64,000 nucleotides of DNA from Planctomycetota bacterium (GTDB taxonomy: Bacteria; Planctomycetota; Phycisphaerae; Phycisphaerales; SM1A02): NCBI GenBank assembly GCA_021414025.1, contig JAIOPG010000005.1, positions 1-64,000 on the forward strand. Direction: 5' to 3'. The notes beneath the pieces were generated by a model. It did not search any database. It saw only the letters and a list, made by a program, of their open reading frames with translations, and was not told the DNA's origin. Below are positions 45,703 through 53,934 of this stretch, piece after piece. A program made the translations under genes and the position numbers. The stretch's first letter is position 1, and every line of letters starts with the position of its first letter.

Positions 45703-46407
45703 ATGCCCATCGCAACGCTCGTCTCACTTTTGCTCGCCTTCAACGCGCCGCCCGCTGCCCCGGCCGCATCGCCGCCCGTCGCCTCGCCCTCCACCGCGCC
45801 TCCCGCCACCGGCCCTGTGCTCGTCGCCGGAGCGCTCCCGCCCGCGCTCACCATCGACACCTGGGTGAAAGGCGAGGAGGTCAAGGAATTCGATCCTGAA
45901 AAAGTCTATGTGGTCGAGTTCTGGGCGACCTGGTGCGGCCCCTGCCTCGCCTCCATTCCCAAACTCACCGCGGATCAGAACGAGAATCCCAAGGACCTCG
46001 TGGTGATCGGCGTCGCCGCCTCCGAGAGGCCCGATGCAAAGGCGGATCCCGCCGAAGCGTCCGACCCGAAGGCCGTGGCCGCGAAGATGCTCGCCAAGGT
46101 GCAGACCTTCGTGACCAAGCAGGGCGACAAGATGAACTACCGCATCGCCTTCGACTCCGACGGCACCATGAGCCGCGATTGGATGCGCGCCGCGAAGCAG
46201 AACACCATTCCCTGCGCCTTCATCGTCGGCAAGGGCGGCAAGCTCGCCTGGATCGGCAATCCCCAGGACATGGAAGCGCCGCTGGCCAAGGCGCTGGGCA
46301 AGGAAGTGCCTCACAAAAAGAAGAAGGTCAAGGAGAAGGGTCCCGATCTCAGAGGTGGAAGCGATTCGGGCTCCAAGCCACCCGCGCCTCCCAAGGGCGT
46401 GGAATAA
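45703..46407 (+). CDS. Thioredoxin-like (TlpA/ResA-type) protein
   Basis: 234 residues. Short hydrophobic start (MPIATLVSLLLAFNAPP), then a Pro/Ala/Ser-rich linker to about residue 45, a thioredoxin fold with WATWCGPCLASIP (active-site Cys78 and Cys81) and the cis-Pro loop TIPCAFIVG. The C-terminus is a basic tail of Lys and Gly/Pro/Ser. It is probably exported and acts as a thiol-disulfide reductant. Position between the C26 hydrolase and EboE suggests co-expression with the ebo genes. Confidence 0.85.
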   Translation: MPIATLVSLLLAFNAPPAAPAASPPVASPSTAPPATGPVLVAGALPPALTIDTWVKGEEVKEFDPEKVYVVEFWATWCGPCLASIPKLTADQNENPKDLVVIGVAASERPDAKADPAEASDPKAVAAKMLAKVQTFVTKQGDKMNYRIAFDSDGTMSRDWMRAAKQNTIPCAFIVGKGGKLAWIGNPQDMEAPLAKALGKEVPHKKKKVKEKGPDLRGGSDSGSKPPAPPKGVE

Positions 46408-46441
46408 TTCCTCGCTCTTCCACGGCGCCGGTCGCAAGGTC

Positions 46442-47644
46442 ATGACGCCGATCGGCTACTGCGCCAACGTTCATCCCGGCCGCAACCTTGAGCAGTTGCG
46501 CGAGTCCCTCACGGGAGCGATGGCCCGCATCGCCGCACGATTGGGTCAGCACACGCTTCCCGTGTCGCTCTGGCTTTCGGCCGAGACCATTCGCGAGCTC
46601 GCGGAGGAGCCGCGCCGGGCCGCCCATCTGCGCGACGAGGCCCGCGACCTCGGCCTTTCGTTCGTCGCCATCAACGCCTTTCCCTACGGCAATTTCCACG
46701 CCAGCCGCGTGAAGCGCGCGGTCTACGAGCCCGACTGGACCGACGGCCGCCGCGCCCACTACACCTTGGCGGTCGCGGAACTTCTGCCTTCGCTGGTGGC
46801 CGAGGGCGCCGAGCGCGTCAGCATCAGCACCCTGCCGCTGGGGTGGCGCTCGACTTTTTCCGCGCGCGGCAGCGGCGCCTCGGTGGGCATCGCCTCCGCG
46901 GCGCTGGAGCAGATCGCCGCGCGACTTCACGCCATCGAGAAGAGCACCGGGCTCCACATCACGCTTGACCTCGAGCCGGAGCCGGGCTGCGCCATCCAGA
47001 CCAGCGAGGAGCTCGTCGGATTCTTTGCCCACTGCCTTCCGACCACCACGAAATCATCCGCGCCGCTGCGCCGACACATCGGGGCGTGCGTGGACGTCTG
47101 CCATGGCGCGGTCATGGGCGAGCCCCCCTACGAATTCTTCGAGCGCTGCGCCAAGGCCGGCGTCACCATCAATCGCGTCCAGCTCTCGAGCGCCATCAAG
47201 GGATCGCGCTCGGAGCATGACCTCGCCGCGCTGGCCCAGTTCGACGAGCCGCGCTATCTGCACCAGGTCGCGACCGGGTTCGGCGCCGCGCGGCGTCTCT
47301 GGGAGGACATCCCGAATTTCCTCGCCGACGCGCCCGTCGAGATGAGCGCCGCCCCGGGCGCCGCCACCGAGGAGTGGCGCTGCCACTGGCACGTGCCCAT
47401 CCACCACGCCATGATCAACGGGCTTGAGACCACCTCGGCTGCGATCGCCGGAACACTGGAGGCGGCCGCGCGGCTTGCCGAAGCGCCGCTGATCGAGGTC
47501 GAAACCTACGCCTGGACCCAGCTTCCCCATGAGGCCGGCGACTCCGTCGAGGAAAAACTTGAGGAGGGAATCGTGCAGGAAATCCGATACGCTCAGGCCT
47601 GTGCGGTGAACATCGCCGAGCCGCGGGAATCCATGCATGGTTGA
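46442..47644 (+). CDS. eboE: EboE-like TIM-barrel protein
   Basis: 400 residues. Xylose isomerase-like TIM barrel as in EboE: IGYCANVHPGRNLEQLRESL at the start, NAFPYGNFHASRVKRAVYEP, ITLDLEPEPGCAI, ACVDVCHGAVMGEPPY and WRCHWHVPIHH with likely metal-binding His and Glu/Asp residues. EboE is part of every ebo cluster I know and is needed for export of the scytonemin monomer in cyanobacteria; its exact chemistry is unknown. ATG at 46442 lies 34 bases after the thioredoxin-like gene. Confidence 0.85.
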   Translation: MTPIGYCANVHPGRNLEQLRESLTGAMARIAARLGQHTLPVSLWLSAETIRELAEEPRRAAHLRDEARDLGLSFVAINAFPYGNFHASRVKRAVYEPDWTDGRRAHYTLAVAELLPSLVAEGAERVSISTLPLGWRSTFSARGSGASVGIASAALEQIAARLHAIEKSTGLHITLDLEPEPGCAIQTSEELVGFFAHCLPTTTKSSAPLRRHIGACVDVCHGAVMGEPPYEFFERCAKAGVTINRVQLSSAIKGSRSEHDLAALAQFDEPRYLHQVATGFGAARRLWEDIPNFLADAPVEMSAAPGAATEEWRCHWHVPIHHAMINGLETTSAAIAGTLEAAARLAEAPLIEVETYAWTQLPHEAGDSVEEKLEEGIVQEIRYAQACAVNIAEPRESMHG

Positions 47645-47686
47645 CGACACAACGACATCGGGCGCCGCGGCCGACCGCCTCAGAGC

Positions 47687-48658
47687 ATGAGCGACAAAGC
47701 GACTCCATCCCTTGCCTTGGCCGCCGAAGGCCGCAACAGCATCGGGGCGTTTCTCAAGCTGTTCCGGATCTCCAATGTCCCCACCGTCGTCACCAACTCG
47801 CTGGTGGGCGCCTCGATCGCGGCGGCCATGGAACCGGGCACTTTTCCAAACCTCGCGCACCTGGCCGCGGTGACGCTTGGCGTGCTGATGATCTACATCG
47901 CCGGCATGGCGATCAACGACTACCTCGACCAGGTCGTCGACGCGCGCGAGCGACCCGACCGGCCGATCCCCTCCGCGCAGATCTCCTCCAACACCGCGCT
48001 CTTCATCGGCGTCGGGCTGCTGGCGATGGGCATGTTCGCCTGCACGCTGATGCTGCCGGTGATGGTGCCGTGGGTTCTGCTCCTGGGCAGCGCCGTGCTG
48101 GCCTACAACATGCTGCACCTGGCGAAGTTCTCCGGGCCGCTGCTCATGGGCGTCTGCCGGGGGCTGGTGCCGGTCATCACGGCGATCGCGCTTGCGCCCA
48201 ACCAGTCGCCCGACTGGACCATCCTGGTGTTCTTCGCAATGCCGCTCGGGCTGGCGACCGGTGGCATCTCGCTGGCGGCGCGCAATGAAATGTCGCGAAA
48301 CGACGGAAGGCCCGCGTGGCGGCGGAACCTTCGCACCATGGGCGCCACCGCTTTCATCGCAGTGGCCGCGGTCGCTCCGCTCGGGGCCATCGCCATGCGC
48401 GTCCTGCCGCCGATGGACACCTTCATGGCCGCCACCTATCTGGTGTCGCTGGCACTGACCGGCTTCGCGATCTACCGCGGCCTGGTCCGCATCGTCCGTC
48501 CCAAGGCGACGCACGCCGGAGTGATGCACTGGATTGCGGCGCTCTCATTGATGGACGCCGCCAACCTCTGCATCCTCAACCAGCCCGGACTGGCCTACGC
48601 GGCGATCGGCTGCTTCATCCTCACCACGCTGATGCAGCGCCGCATCGCGGGCAGTTGA
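47687..48658 (+). CDS. eboC: EboC-like UbiA-family prenyltransferase
   Basis: 323 residues with about eight or nine membrane helices. The first Asp-rich motif NDYLDQVVDARERPDRPIPS (77-96) binds prenyl diphosphate through magnesium. A second Asp-rich region is replaced by ARNEMSRNDGRPAW, as is common in the EboC-like group. It attaches a prenyl chain to a polar acceptor in the membrane. It follows eboE by 42 bases and precedes eboF by 53 bases. The head group is not known. Confidence 0.85.
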   Translation: MSDKATPSLALAAEGRNSIGAFLKLFRISNVPTVVTNSLVGASIAAAMEPGTFPNLAHLAAVTLGVLMIYIAGMAINDYLDQVVDARERPDRPIPSAQISSNTALFIGVGLLAMGMFACTLMLPVMVPWVLLLGSAVLAYNMLHLAKFSGPLLMGVCRGLVPVITAIALAPNQSPDWTILVFFAMPLGLATGGISLAARNEMSRNDGRPAWRRNLRTMGATAFIAVAAVAPLGAIAMRVLPPMDTFMAATYLVSLALTGFAIYRGLVRIVRPKATHAGVMHWIAALSLMDAANLCILNQPGLAYAAIGCFILTTLMQRRIAGS

Positions 48659-48711
48659 TCGACGTATGACCTCACCGCTTGGATCGAGGTTGATTCCCTA
48701 CTCTTGCGGAC

Positions 48712-50133
48712 ATGCCCTCGACTGCGACCACTGAACACGCTTCCGGCTGCACGCGCACGGTCGTCATCAATGTCGTCGGGCTTTCGGCGCGGCACATCGG
48801 CGCCCACACCCCGCGGCTGAAGGAATTGGCGAGGTCGCTCGGCGGGACGCGGCCGCTGCGTCCGGACTTTCCCGCGGTCACTTGTGTCTCGCAGGCGAGC
48901 ATGCTCACCGGCCTTTCGCCGCGCGATCATGGCGTGGTCGCCAACGGCTGGTACGACCGCGAGCAGGGCGAAGCGCGCCTGTGGCGGCAATCCAACGCGC
49001 TGATGCATGGCGAGAAGGTGTGGGAGGCGGCCAAGGCTCGCAACGCCAAGTGCACCACCGCCAATCTCTTCTGGTGGTTCAATATGAATTCCACCTGCGA
49101 CTGGTCGGTCACGCCGCGGCCGATCTACACGCATGATGGGCGGAAGATTCCCGATGTGTCCACAGAGCCGCCGCAGCTTCGGGAGTCGCTGCAACAGGCT
49201 TTCGGCCGCTTTCCGCTCTTCGATTTCTGGGGACCGCGGGCCGGCATCCGCTCCAGCGACTGGATCGCGCAGGCGGCGTTGCGGGTGATGCGCGACCACG
49301 ATCCCGCGCTCACGCTGATCTATCTGCCGCATCTGGACTATGTGCTGCAGCGCGAGGGGCCGCAGGCGCCTTCGCTGAACAAGGAGCTGCGCGAGGTCGA
49401 TCGGATCGTCGGCGCGCTGCTGGATGCTTGCGCGGAGCGCAAGGCGCGGCCGATCGTCTTGAGTGAATATGGAATCGAGGCGGCGACGCAGCAGGTCCAT
49501 CCCAATCGGGCGCTGCGGCAGGCTGGACTGGTGGAGGTGCGCGACGAGCTGGGCCGGGACATGCTCGAGCCGATGTCCTCTCCCGCGTTCGCCTTGTGCG
49601 ACCATCAGGTTGCGCATGTCTATGTGCGGAATGCGAAGTACATTCCCGAGGCGGCGAAGGTGCTCGCTTCGCTTGAAGGAGTGGAGAGGGTGCTCGATCG
49701 AAAGGCGCAGGCTGAACTGAGTCTTGACCACTCGCGCGGCGGCGACTTGGTGCTGGTCGCCAAACCCGGCGCCTGGTTCGCCTATCCGTGGTGGCTTGAT
49801 GATGCGCGTGCGCCGGACTTCGCCCGCTGCGTCGACATCCACAAGAAGCCCGGCTTCGACCCCTGCGAGTTGCTCGTCGATCCGGAGATCTCGCTCCCGG
49901 CGCTGCGCGTGGCGAAATTCAAACTGGCTCGTGCCTTGGGCTTTCGCTCGTCGCTGCGGCTCACGCCGCTGGATGCGTCGCTGGTCAAGGGCACCCACGG
50001 ACGCGCGCAGGTTGCTCAGGGGCTCGAACCGGTTGTGCTCGCGGAAAATGCCCTGATGCCCGAATCCGATTTCATTTCGTGCCGGGACATTTCCGGCCTA
50101 ATCTTGCGGCATCTCTTTGAGACGCGCGCGTGA
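48712..50133 (+). CDS. eboF: EboF-like type I phosphodiesterase/nucleotide pyrophosphatase
   Basis: 473 residues. Alkaline-phosphatase-superfamily enzyme: nucleophile Thr57 in FPAVTCVSQASMLTG, then ANGWYDREQGEARLW, LIYLPHLDYVLQREGP and LCDHQVAHVYVR with metal ligands. This is the ebo-type nucleotide pyrophosphatase/phosphodiesterase. No signal peptide is visible, so it acts in the cytoplasm. It would cleave a phosphodiester of the ebo product or remove a phosphate. Its stop overlaps the GTG start of the next gene (GTGA, 50130-50133). Confidence 0.85.
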   Translation: MPSTATTEHASGCTRTVVINVVGLSARHIGAHTPRLKELARSLGGTRPLRPDFPAVTCVSQASMLTGLSPRDHGVVANGWYDREQGEARLWRQSNALMHGEKVWEAAKARNAKCTTANLFWWFNMNSTCDWSVTPRPIYTHDGRKIPDVSTEPPQLRESLQQAFGRFPLFDFWGPRAGIRSSDWIAQAALRVMRDHDPALTLIYLPHLDYVLQREGPQAPSLNKELREVDRIVGALLDACAERKARPIVLSEYGIEAATQQVHPNRALRQAGLVEVRDELGRDMLEPMSSPAFALCDHQVAHVYVRNAKYIPEAAKVLASLEGVERVLDRKAQAELSLDHSRGGDLVLVAKPGAWFAYPWWLDDARAPDFARCVDIHKKPGFDPCELLVDPEISLPALRVAKFKLARALGFRSSLRLTPLDASLVKGTHGRAQVAQGLEPVVLAENALMPESDFISCRDISGLILRHLFETRA

Positions 50134-50828
50134 AGCTCTTCATCTCCATTCTTGTCCTTGCCATAGCAATCGGCGCGGCGGCCGCATTCTGGCCGCACAG
50201 CGCCAAGAAATTCGATACCGAAATATCCGTGAATGAAGGGGTCGAGACGAGGACTCCGCTCGCGACAACGCAACCCACGGCGCCGCTTGCGACGCCGACC
50301 ACGCCAGTCGCGCAACCTTCAACCCCCGCTTCCTCCGCACCAACGGCGCCGGTCACGGAGCTCAAGCGTGTCAACGGCGATCAACTCGAAATCGACGGCA
50401 AATACACCGTGCTCGGTTCCGGCACCGAGCTCGATCCCTATCGCATCACCTGGGAATTGCTCAAGAGCGCCCATGAAACCATGGACCTCAACGGACCGCG
50501 CGACATACCGCCCAAGCGGCTGTCGATGCTCAACGGAACATGGGTGCAGATCAGCGGATATCTGGCGCCGCCGCTGTGGGGCCAGGAAACCATCGAACTG
50601 CTGGTCATGCAGAATCGTTGGGACGGGTGCTGCGTCGGGCTGCCGCCGACGCCCTTTGATTGCATCGAGGCGGAGCTGGTCACGCCCATGCGGCTCGGAG
50701 CGAAGCACTCGATCAGCTTCGGAACCATCCGCGGAAGATTCATCGTCGAGCCCTACCGTGCCGGTTCTTTTCTCATCGGTCTCTACCGGCTTGAGAGTGC
50801 GCAGACTGACGACCCCAAGGATCGGTGA
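50130..50828 (+). CDS. Exported protein of unknown function coupled to eboF
   Basis: 232 residues from a GTG start. One N-terminal helix (KLFISILVLAIAIGAAAAFW), a Pro/Thr/Ala-rich linker to about residue 75, then a small domain with ISGYLAPPLWGQETIELLVM and NRWDGCCVGLPPTPFDCIEA. The Cys-Cys and PPTP pattern looks like the DUF3299 type of exported protein, but this is a loose match. Translation is coupled to eboF, so it may work with the ebo product outside the inner membrane. The end overlaps the convergent M14 gene by 46 bases. Confidence 0.7.
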   Translation: MKLFISILVLAIAIGAAAAFWPHSAKKFDTEISVNEGVETRTPLATTQPTAPLATPTTPVAQPSTPASSAPTAPVTELKRVNGDQLEIDGKYTVLGSGTELDPYRITWELLKSAHETMDLNGPRDIPPKRLSMLNGTWVQISGYLAPPLWGQETIELLVMQNRWDGCCVGLPPTPFDCIEAELVTPMRLGAKHSISFGTIRGRFIVEPYRAGSFLIGLYRLESAQTDDPKDR

Positions 50829-51628
50829 CGCTCCTCGAGCGCGTTCGATCTCACTCGCTCATGCCGAATCGCTTCCAGAAGCATCGGCCCCCACTTCTTC
50901 CACATCGCTTCGTTGTCCAGCCGCGTCGTCGCGCCCGGCAACTCGACCGTGATGACGGGAATTCCCAAGTCATTGCCCGCGAATGAACCGAGCGAGCCGG
51001 ATTGGCCGCCAAGTCTTTTCACCGGCAGGCCCGACGCCGACGCCATCGCCCTGGCCAGCGATTCGCCGGGACCGTCGAAGTCGATGCACCCCAGCGGCTG
51101 ATGAATGCTGATGATGCGATCCGGTTTCCGCGACTCGATCAACACCCGCAACGCGGCGCTCTCAGGCTCCGACGAGGGCGACTTGCCTTGCCGATGTCGT
51201 TCCTCCCAATTCGTGGATGGGAAGTTTCGGTTGAGGTCGACGCCATGATTGTTGTGGCGCTTCTTCGCCTCCAGGCCATCGGGATTTGCCTGCGCGATCA
51301 CCAGCACGCGCCGACCCTTGAGCGATTCCGGCTGCTTTCGCAGTCGCAGCACGAGCTCGTTCAGCAGCGGCATCCCCGCGGGTTCGCTGCCATGAATCGA
51401 CGCGAGCAGAAGCACAGTCACGGGTCCGTCGCCCAGCGTGACGCACTCGATCGGCTTGCCTTTCACGGAAAACCCGATGACCTCGCCGGACACCTGCGGC
51501 GCGACGTCTTTGTCTTTCGCAGTGGATGTCTTTGCGAATTGCTGCGATGCGCATCCCGCCAGCGCGACGACCAGCATGGCCAGCGCAACGCGGGCAAGTG
51601 CGGAGATGTTGACCGGACATTGCTTCAT
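50783..51628 (-). CDS. Lipoprotein M14-family zinc carboxypeptidase
   Basis: 281 residues. Lipoprotein signal (LARVALAMLVVALAGC, Cys26). The M14 zinc site is complete: His79 and Glu82 in SIHGSEPAGM, NHGVDLNRNFP and SIHQPLG with the third ligand, and the general base Glu in VTVELPG. The short length and motif context resemble murein tripeptide amidase MpaA-like proteins, so cleavage of peptidoglycan peptides is likely. The start overlaps the methyltransferase stop (ATGA, 51625-51628). Confidence 0.88.
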   Translation of the reverse strand: MKQCPVNISALARVALAMLVVALAGCASQQFAKTSTAKDKDVAPQVSGEVIGFSVKGKPIECVTLGDGPVTVLLLASIHGSEPAGMPLLNELVLRLRKQPESLKGRRVLVIAQANPDGLEAKKRHNNHGVDLNRNFPSTNWEERHRQGKSPSSEPESAALRVLIESRKPDRIISIHQPLGCIDFDGPGESLARAMASASGLPVKRLGGQSGSLGSFAGNDLGIPVITVELPGATTRLDNEAMWKKWGPMLLEAIRHERVRSNALEERHRSLGSSVCALSSR

Positions 51629-52392
51629 TTTTTCGCCGGCACCACAAAAAGATAGAGGCCGAATCCGAGCGTGTCGCGTCCCCATCGCATGTAGGCCTCG
51701 CGCCAGGATTTGATTCGGTCCGCCATCGCCGGTCCGTCGGGATCCTCCGGATGCGCGGCGACGTAGGCATCGATCGCGCCGCCATAGTTTGATTCGTATC
51801 GATTGAAATCCTCGACGGATGTCTCCACAGCATGAACGCACTTGAGTCCCGCCTCCGCGCCGAGCCTTTGGTTGCCCGCGTGATCGGCGAAGTTGTCGCG
51901 CGCCGCTCCGAGCGCGGAGAGATATTCCCGATCGGGCTCACGGCGCCAGTAGCCCTCGCCCAGCAAAAGCGAGCCGCCCGGCTTGAGCAGCTTCGCCAAG
52001 ATCGCCGGCGCCTCACGCGGCGAGCCAACGGCGTGGCTCGCGCCGATGCAGAGCACTGCGTCGAAGAGCGCGTCGCCCGGATTGCGATGGGCAAGGAATT
52101 CCGCATAGGAGTGCTGGCGCAGTTCGAGTGCGCAACCACGAAGCTTTGCCTGTGCCCTCGCCTCCGCAAGAAAAGCAGGATTGATGTCCACGCCGATCGC
52201 GGCGATCTTTCTTCGCTCCATCAAGCGCAGCAGCAGCTCGGCCTTGCCGCAGCCGACATCGATCGCACGTGCACCAACCGTCGGCAGGCGCGACACGATC
52301 GCATCAAGCGCGTCCCGAAGCGCCGCTTCGCCAAGCGGATTGCAGATCGCCATGCCGCCATGCCCGATGGTGGTGAATTTCAACGGATCCAT
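51625..52392 (-). CDS. Class I SAM-dependent methyltransferase
   Basis: 255 residues. SAM-binding motif I is AIDVGCGKAELLLRL (about 43-57), then IGVDINPAFLAEAR and VLCIGASHAVGSP. It resembles small-molecule methyltransferases of the UbiE/cyclopropane type; the substrate cannot be told. Its C-terminal third (MRWGRDTLGFGLYLFVVP) is typical of ASKHA-unrelated metabolite methyltransferases. Translationally coupled to the M14 lipoprotein gene, which may be chance clustering. Confidence 0.8.
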   Translation of the reverse strand: MDPLKFTTIGHGGMAICNPLGEAALRDALDAIVSRLPTVGARAIDVGCGKAELLLRLMERRKIAAIGVDINPAFLAEARAQAKLRGCALELRQHSYAEFLAHRNPGDALFDAVLCIGASHAVGSPREAPAILAKLLKPGGSLLLGEGYWRREPDREYLSALGAARDNFADHAGNQRLGAEAGLKCVHAVETSVEDFNRYESNYGGAIDAYVAAHPEDPDGPAMADRIKSWREAYMRWGRDTLGFGLYLFVVPAKK

Positions 52393-52499
52393 TGCGTCTG
52401 CGGCGACGACTTCGCGTGGCGGTGCATTGCGCGCAGTGTAGTCCGCACACGCTATTCTTCACGGTTCGCATTGGACTACCACTTACAAAAGGACACAAC

Positions 52500-52850
52500 A
52501 TGAAAATGCACGCACTGATTCTCGCCCTCGTCGCCGCCTGCTCCATCACCCTCTTTGGCTGCGATGGATCCGGCAGCATCGACACCACGCAACTGCAGCA
52601 CAGCTTCGCCAACGCCGAGGCCGGACTGAAGTCCGCGGCCGACACCGCCGTTACCGCGATCAAGAAAGCCGACTACAGCGGCGCCTTGGCCGACCTCCAG
52701 AAGATCGCCGGCGACGCAAAGCTCACACCCGAGCAGAAGACGGCCGTCAACAATGTCATCGAGCAGGTCAAGAAGATGATCTCCGACATGGCCGCCAAGG
52801 CGCAGGGCGACGCCTCGAAGGCACTCGGCGGTGTGCCGAAGGCCCCCTGA
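52500..52850 (+). CDS. Small lipoprotein
   Basis: 116 residues. Signal peptide with lipobox (ALVAACSITLFGC, Cys21). The mature part is an Ala/Lys/Gln-rich helical region (NAEAGLKSAADTAVTAIKKA, EQKTAVNNVIEQVKKMI), probably a three-helix bundle. No known family. A clear AAAAGGA site precedes the ATG at 52500, and a strong terminator follows, so it is a single-gene unit. It may be an envelope-associated structural lipoprotein. Confidence 0.8.
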   Translation: MKMHALILALVAACSITLFGCDGSGSIDTTQLQHSFANAEAGLKSAADTAVTAIKKADYSGALADLQKIAGDAKLTPEQKTAVNNVIEQVKKMISDMAAKAQGDASKALGGVPKAP

Positions 52851-52870
52851 TTCCAACACGATTGCATTCC

Positions 52871-52904
52871 AATCCGCCAGAGGCTTCCTCTGGCGGATTT
52901 TTTT
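52871..52904 (+). terminator. Rho-independent terminator after the small lipoprotein gene
   Basis: A perfect 13-base stem (52871-52883 with 52887-52899) with a 3-base loop is followed by a run of T through 52904. It sits 20 bases after the lipoprotein stop codon and before the convergent membrane gene. Confidence 0.92.
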
Positions 52905-52961
52905 GCGCTCATCCGGCGCGGCCGGGATGAAGGCGCTTCACTCGAACGCGGTTCGCACCTC

Positions 52962-53474
52962 TCAGGCGACCGCCTCCGGAGCAGGAGCAAGAAAGATCTC
53001 GCGCATCTTGGCGGCGCCCAGCCGGCGCCCCAGCTCGCGCATCGTGCAATAGATCAGCAGCAGCACCGCCATGAAAATGTGGATCGCCCAGAATTGCGGC
53101 CAGAGCATCTCGTCGAGAAGTTTCCGGTTGGCGGCCTCCAGGCTCCCCGCCTTGTCCCAAAGGCCGTACACATCCTCGCCATAGTGGATGACGGTTGCCG
53201 CGATCAGGTAGAGCAATGTCTTCCACAGGATGTTGTAGATGAGCGGCCTCCGGTGGTAGCGCTTGAGAATGGGCATCAAGTCGAGGATCAGCACCGTCTT
53301 GGCCAGCAGCAGCGCCGACACGGTCATGGCGAACCAGGATTGCACCTGCACACCGGTTCCATGCAGCGATAGGGATCGGACAAACGCCACCAGGTTGAGG
53401 GCGACGACGAAGAAGATCGTCGGCGGAATCAGCTCGAGAAATTCCTTCTTGATCTTCGTGGAAATGTTGCTCAT
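52962..53474 (-). CDS. Membrane protein of unknown function
   Basis: 170 residues with about four helices (IPPTIFFVVALNLVAFVRSL, SWFAMTVSALLLAKTVLILD, LLYLIAATVIHYGEDVYGL, FWAIHIFMAVLLLIYCTM). A cytoplasmic Lys-rich N-terminus and a short acidic/Ala C-tail. No family recognised with certainty; a conserved-looking HYGEDVYGLWDKAG loop could bind something. It is divergent from the CMD-like gene at 53513, separated by 38 bases, so the two may share regulatory sequence. Confidence 0.75.
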   Translation of the reverse strand: MSNISTKIKKEFLELIPPTIFFVVALNLVAFVRSLSLHGTGVQVQSWFAMTVSALLLAKTVLILDLMPILKRYHRRPLIYNILWKTLLYLIAATVIHYGEDVYGLWDKAGSLEAANRKLLDEMLWPQFWAIHIFMAVLLLIYCTMRELGRRLGAAKMREIFLAPAPEAVA

Positions 53475-53512
53475 GAACGGAACATATCATCGCGCACAAC
53501 AAGGAGGCGCGC

Positions 53513-53881
53513 ATGAGCAGGCTGACCGAATTCCGCACCGAACGCGAGAAAATGAACCGTCGAATCCTCGACCAGAAAGATCTGGTGACCAACCGCTTCT
53601 TCGCGCTGGACACCCAGACCTACGAGCCCGGCGCCCTGGATGCAAAAACCAAGGAGCTCGCCGGGCTGGCGGCCTCCATGGTGCTGCGCTGCGACGACTG
53701 CATCGCCTACCACACCATCCGCTGCAAGGAGCTGGGCTGCAGCGACGCGGAACTCTGGGAGATCTTCAACGTGGGTCTGATCGTGGGCGGCTCCATCGTC
53801 ATTCCCCATCTGCGCCGTGCCGTGGCGCTGCTGGACGAACTTGCGGCGGTGGCGGGCCCGGGCTCCGAGAAGCAAGGCTGA
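53513..53881 (+). CDS. Carboxymuconolactone decarboxylase-family protein (AhpD-like)
   Basis: 122 residues, the typical single-domain size. The redox motif is MVLRCDDCIAYHTIRCKELG, a CxxC followed by the His of the AhpD-like active site; VGLIVGGSIVIPHLRRAV matches the final helix. Such proteins are trimeric or hexameric thiol peroxidase-like enzymes, substrate unknown. The ATG at 53513 is preceded by AAGGAGG. It is different from the longer CMD-like protein near the sigma factor. It is divergent from the membrane gene at 52962. Confidence 0.85.
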   Translation: MSRLTEFRTEREKMNRRILDQKDLVTNRFFALDTQTYEPGALDAKTKELAGLAASMVLRCDDCIAYHTIRCKELGCSDAELWEIFNVGLIVGGSIVIPHLRRAVALLDELAAVAGPGSEKQG

Positions 53882-53934
53882 AACAAATCCAAGGTTGACG
53901 CGACTCACGTCTCCCGCTTCCAATGGAACACGCC

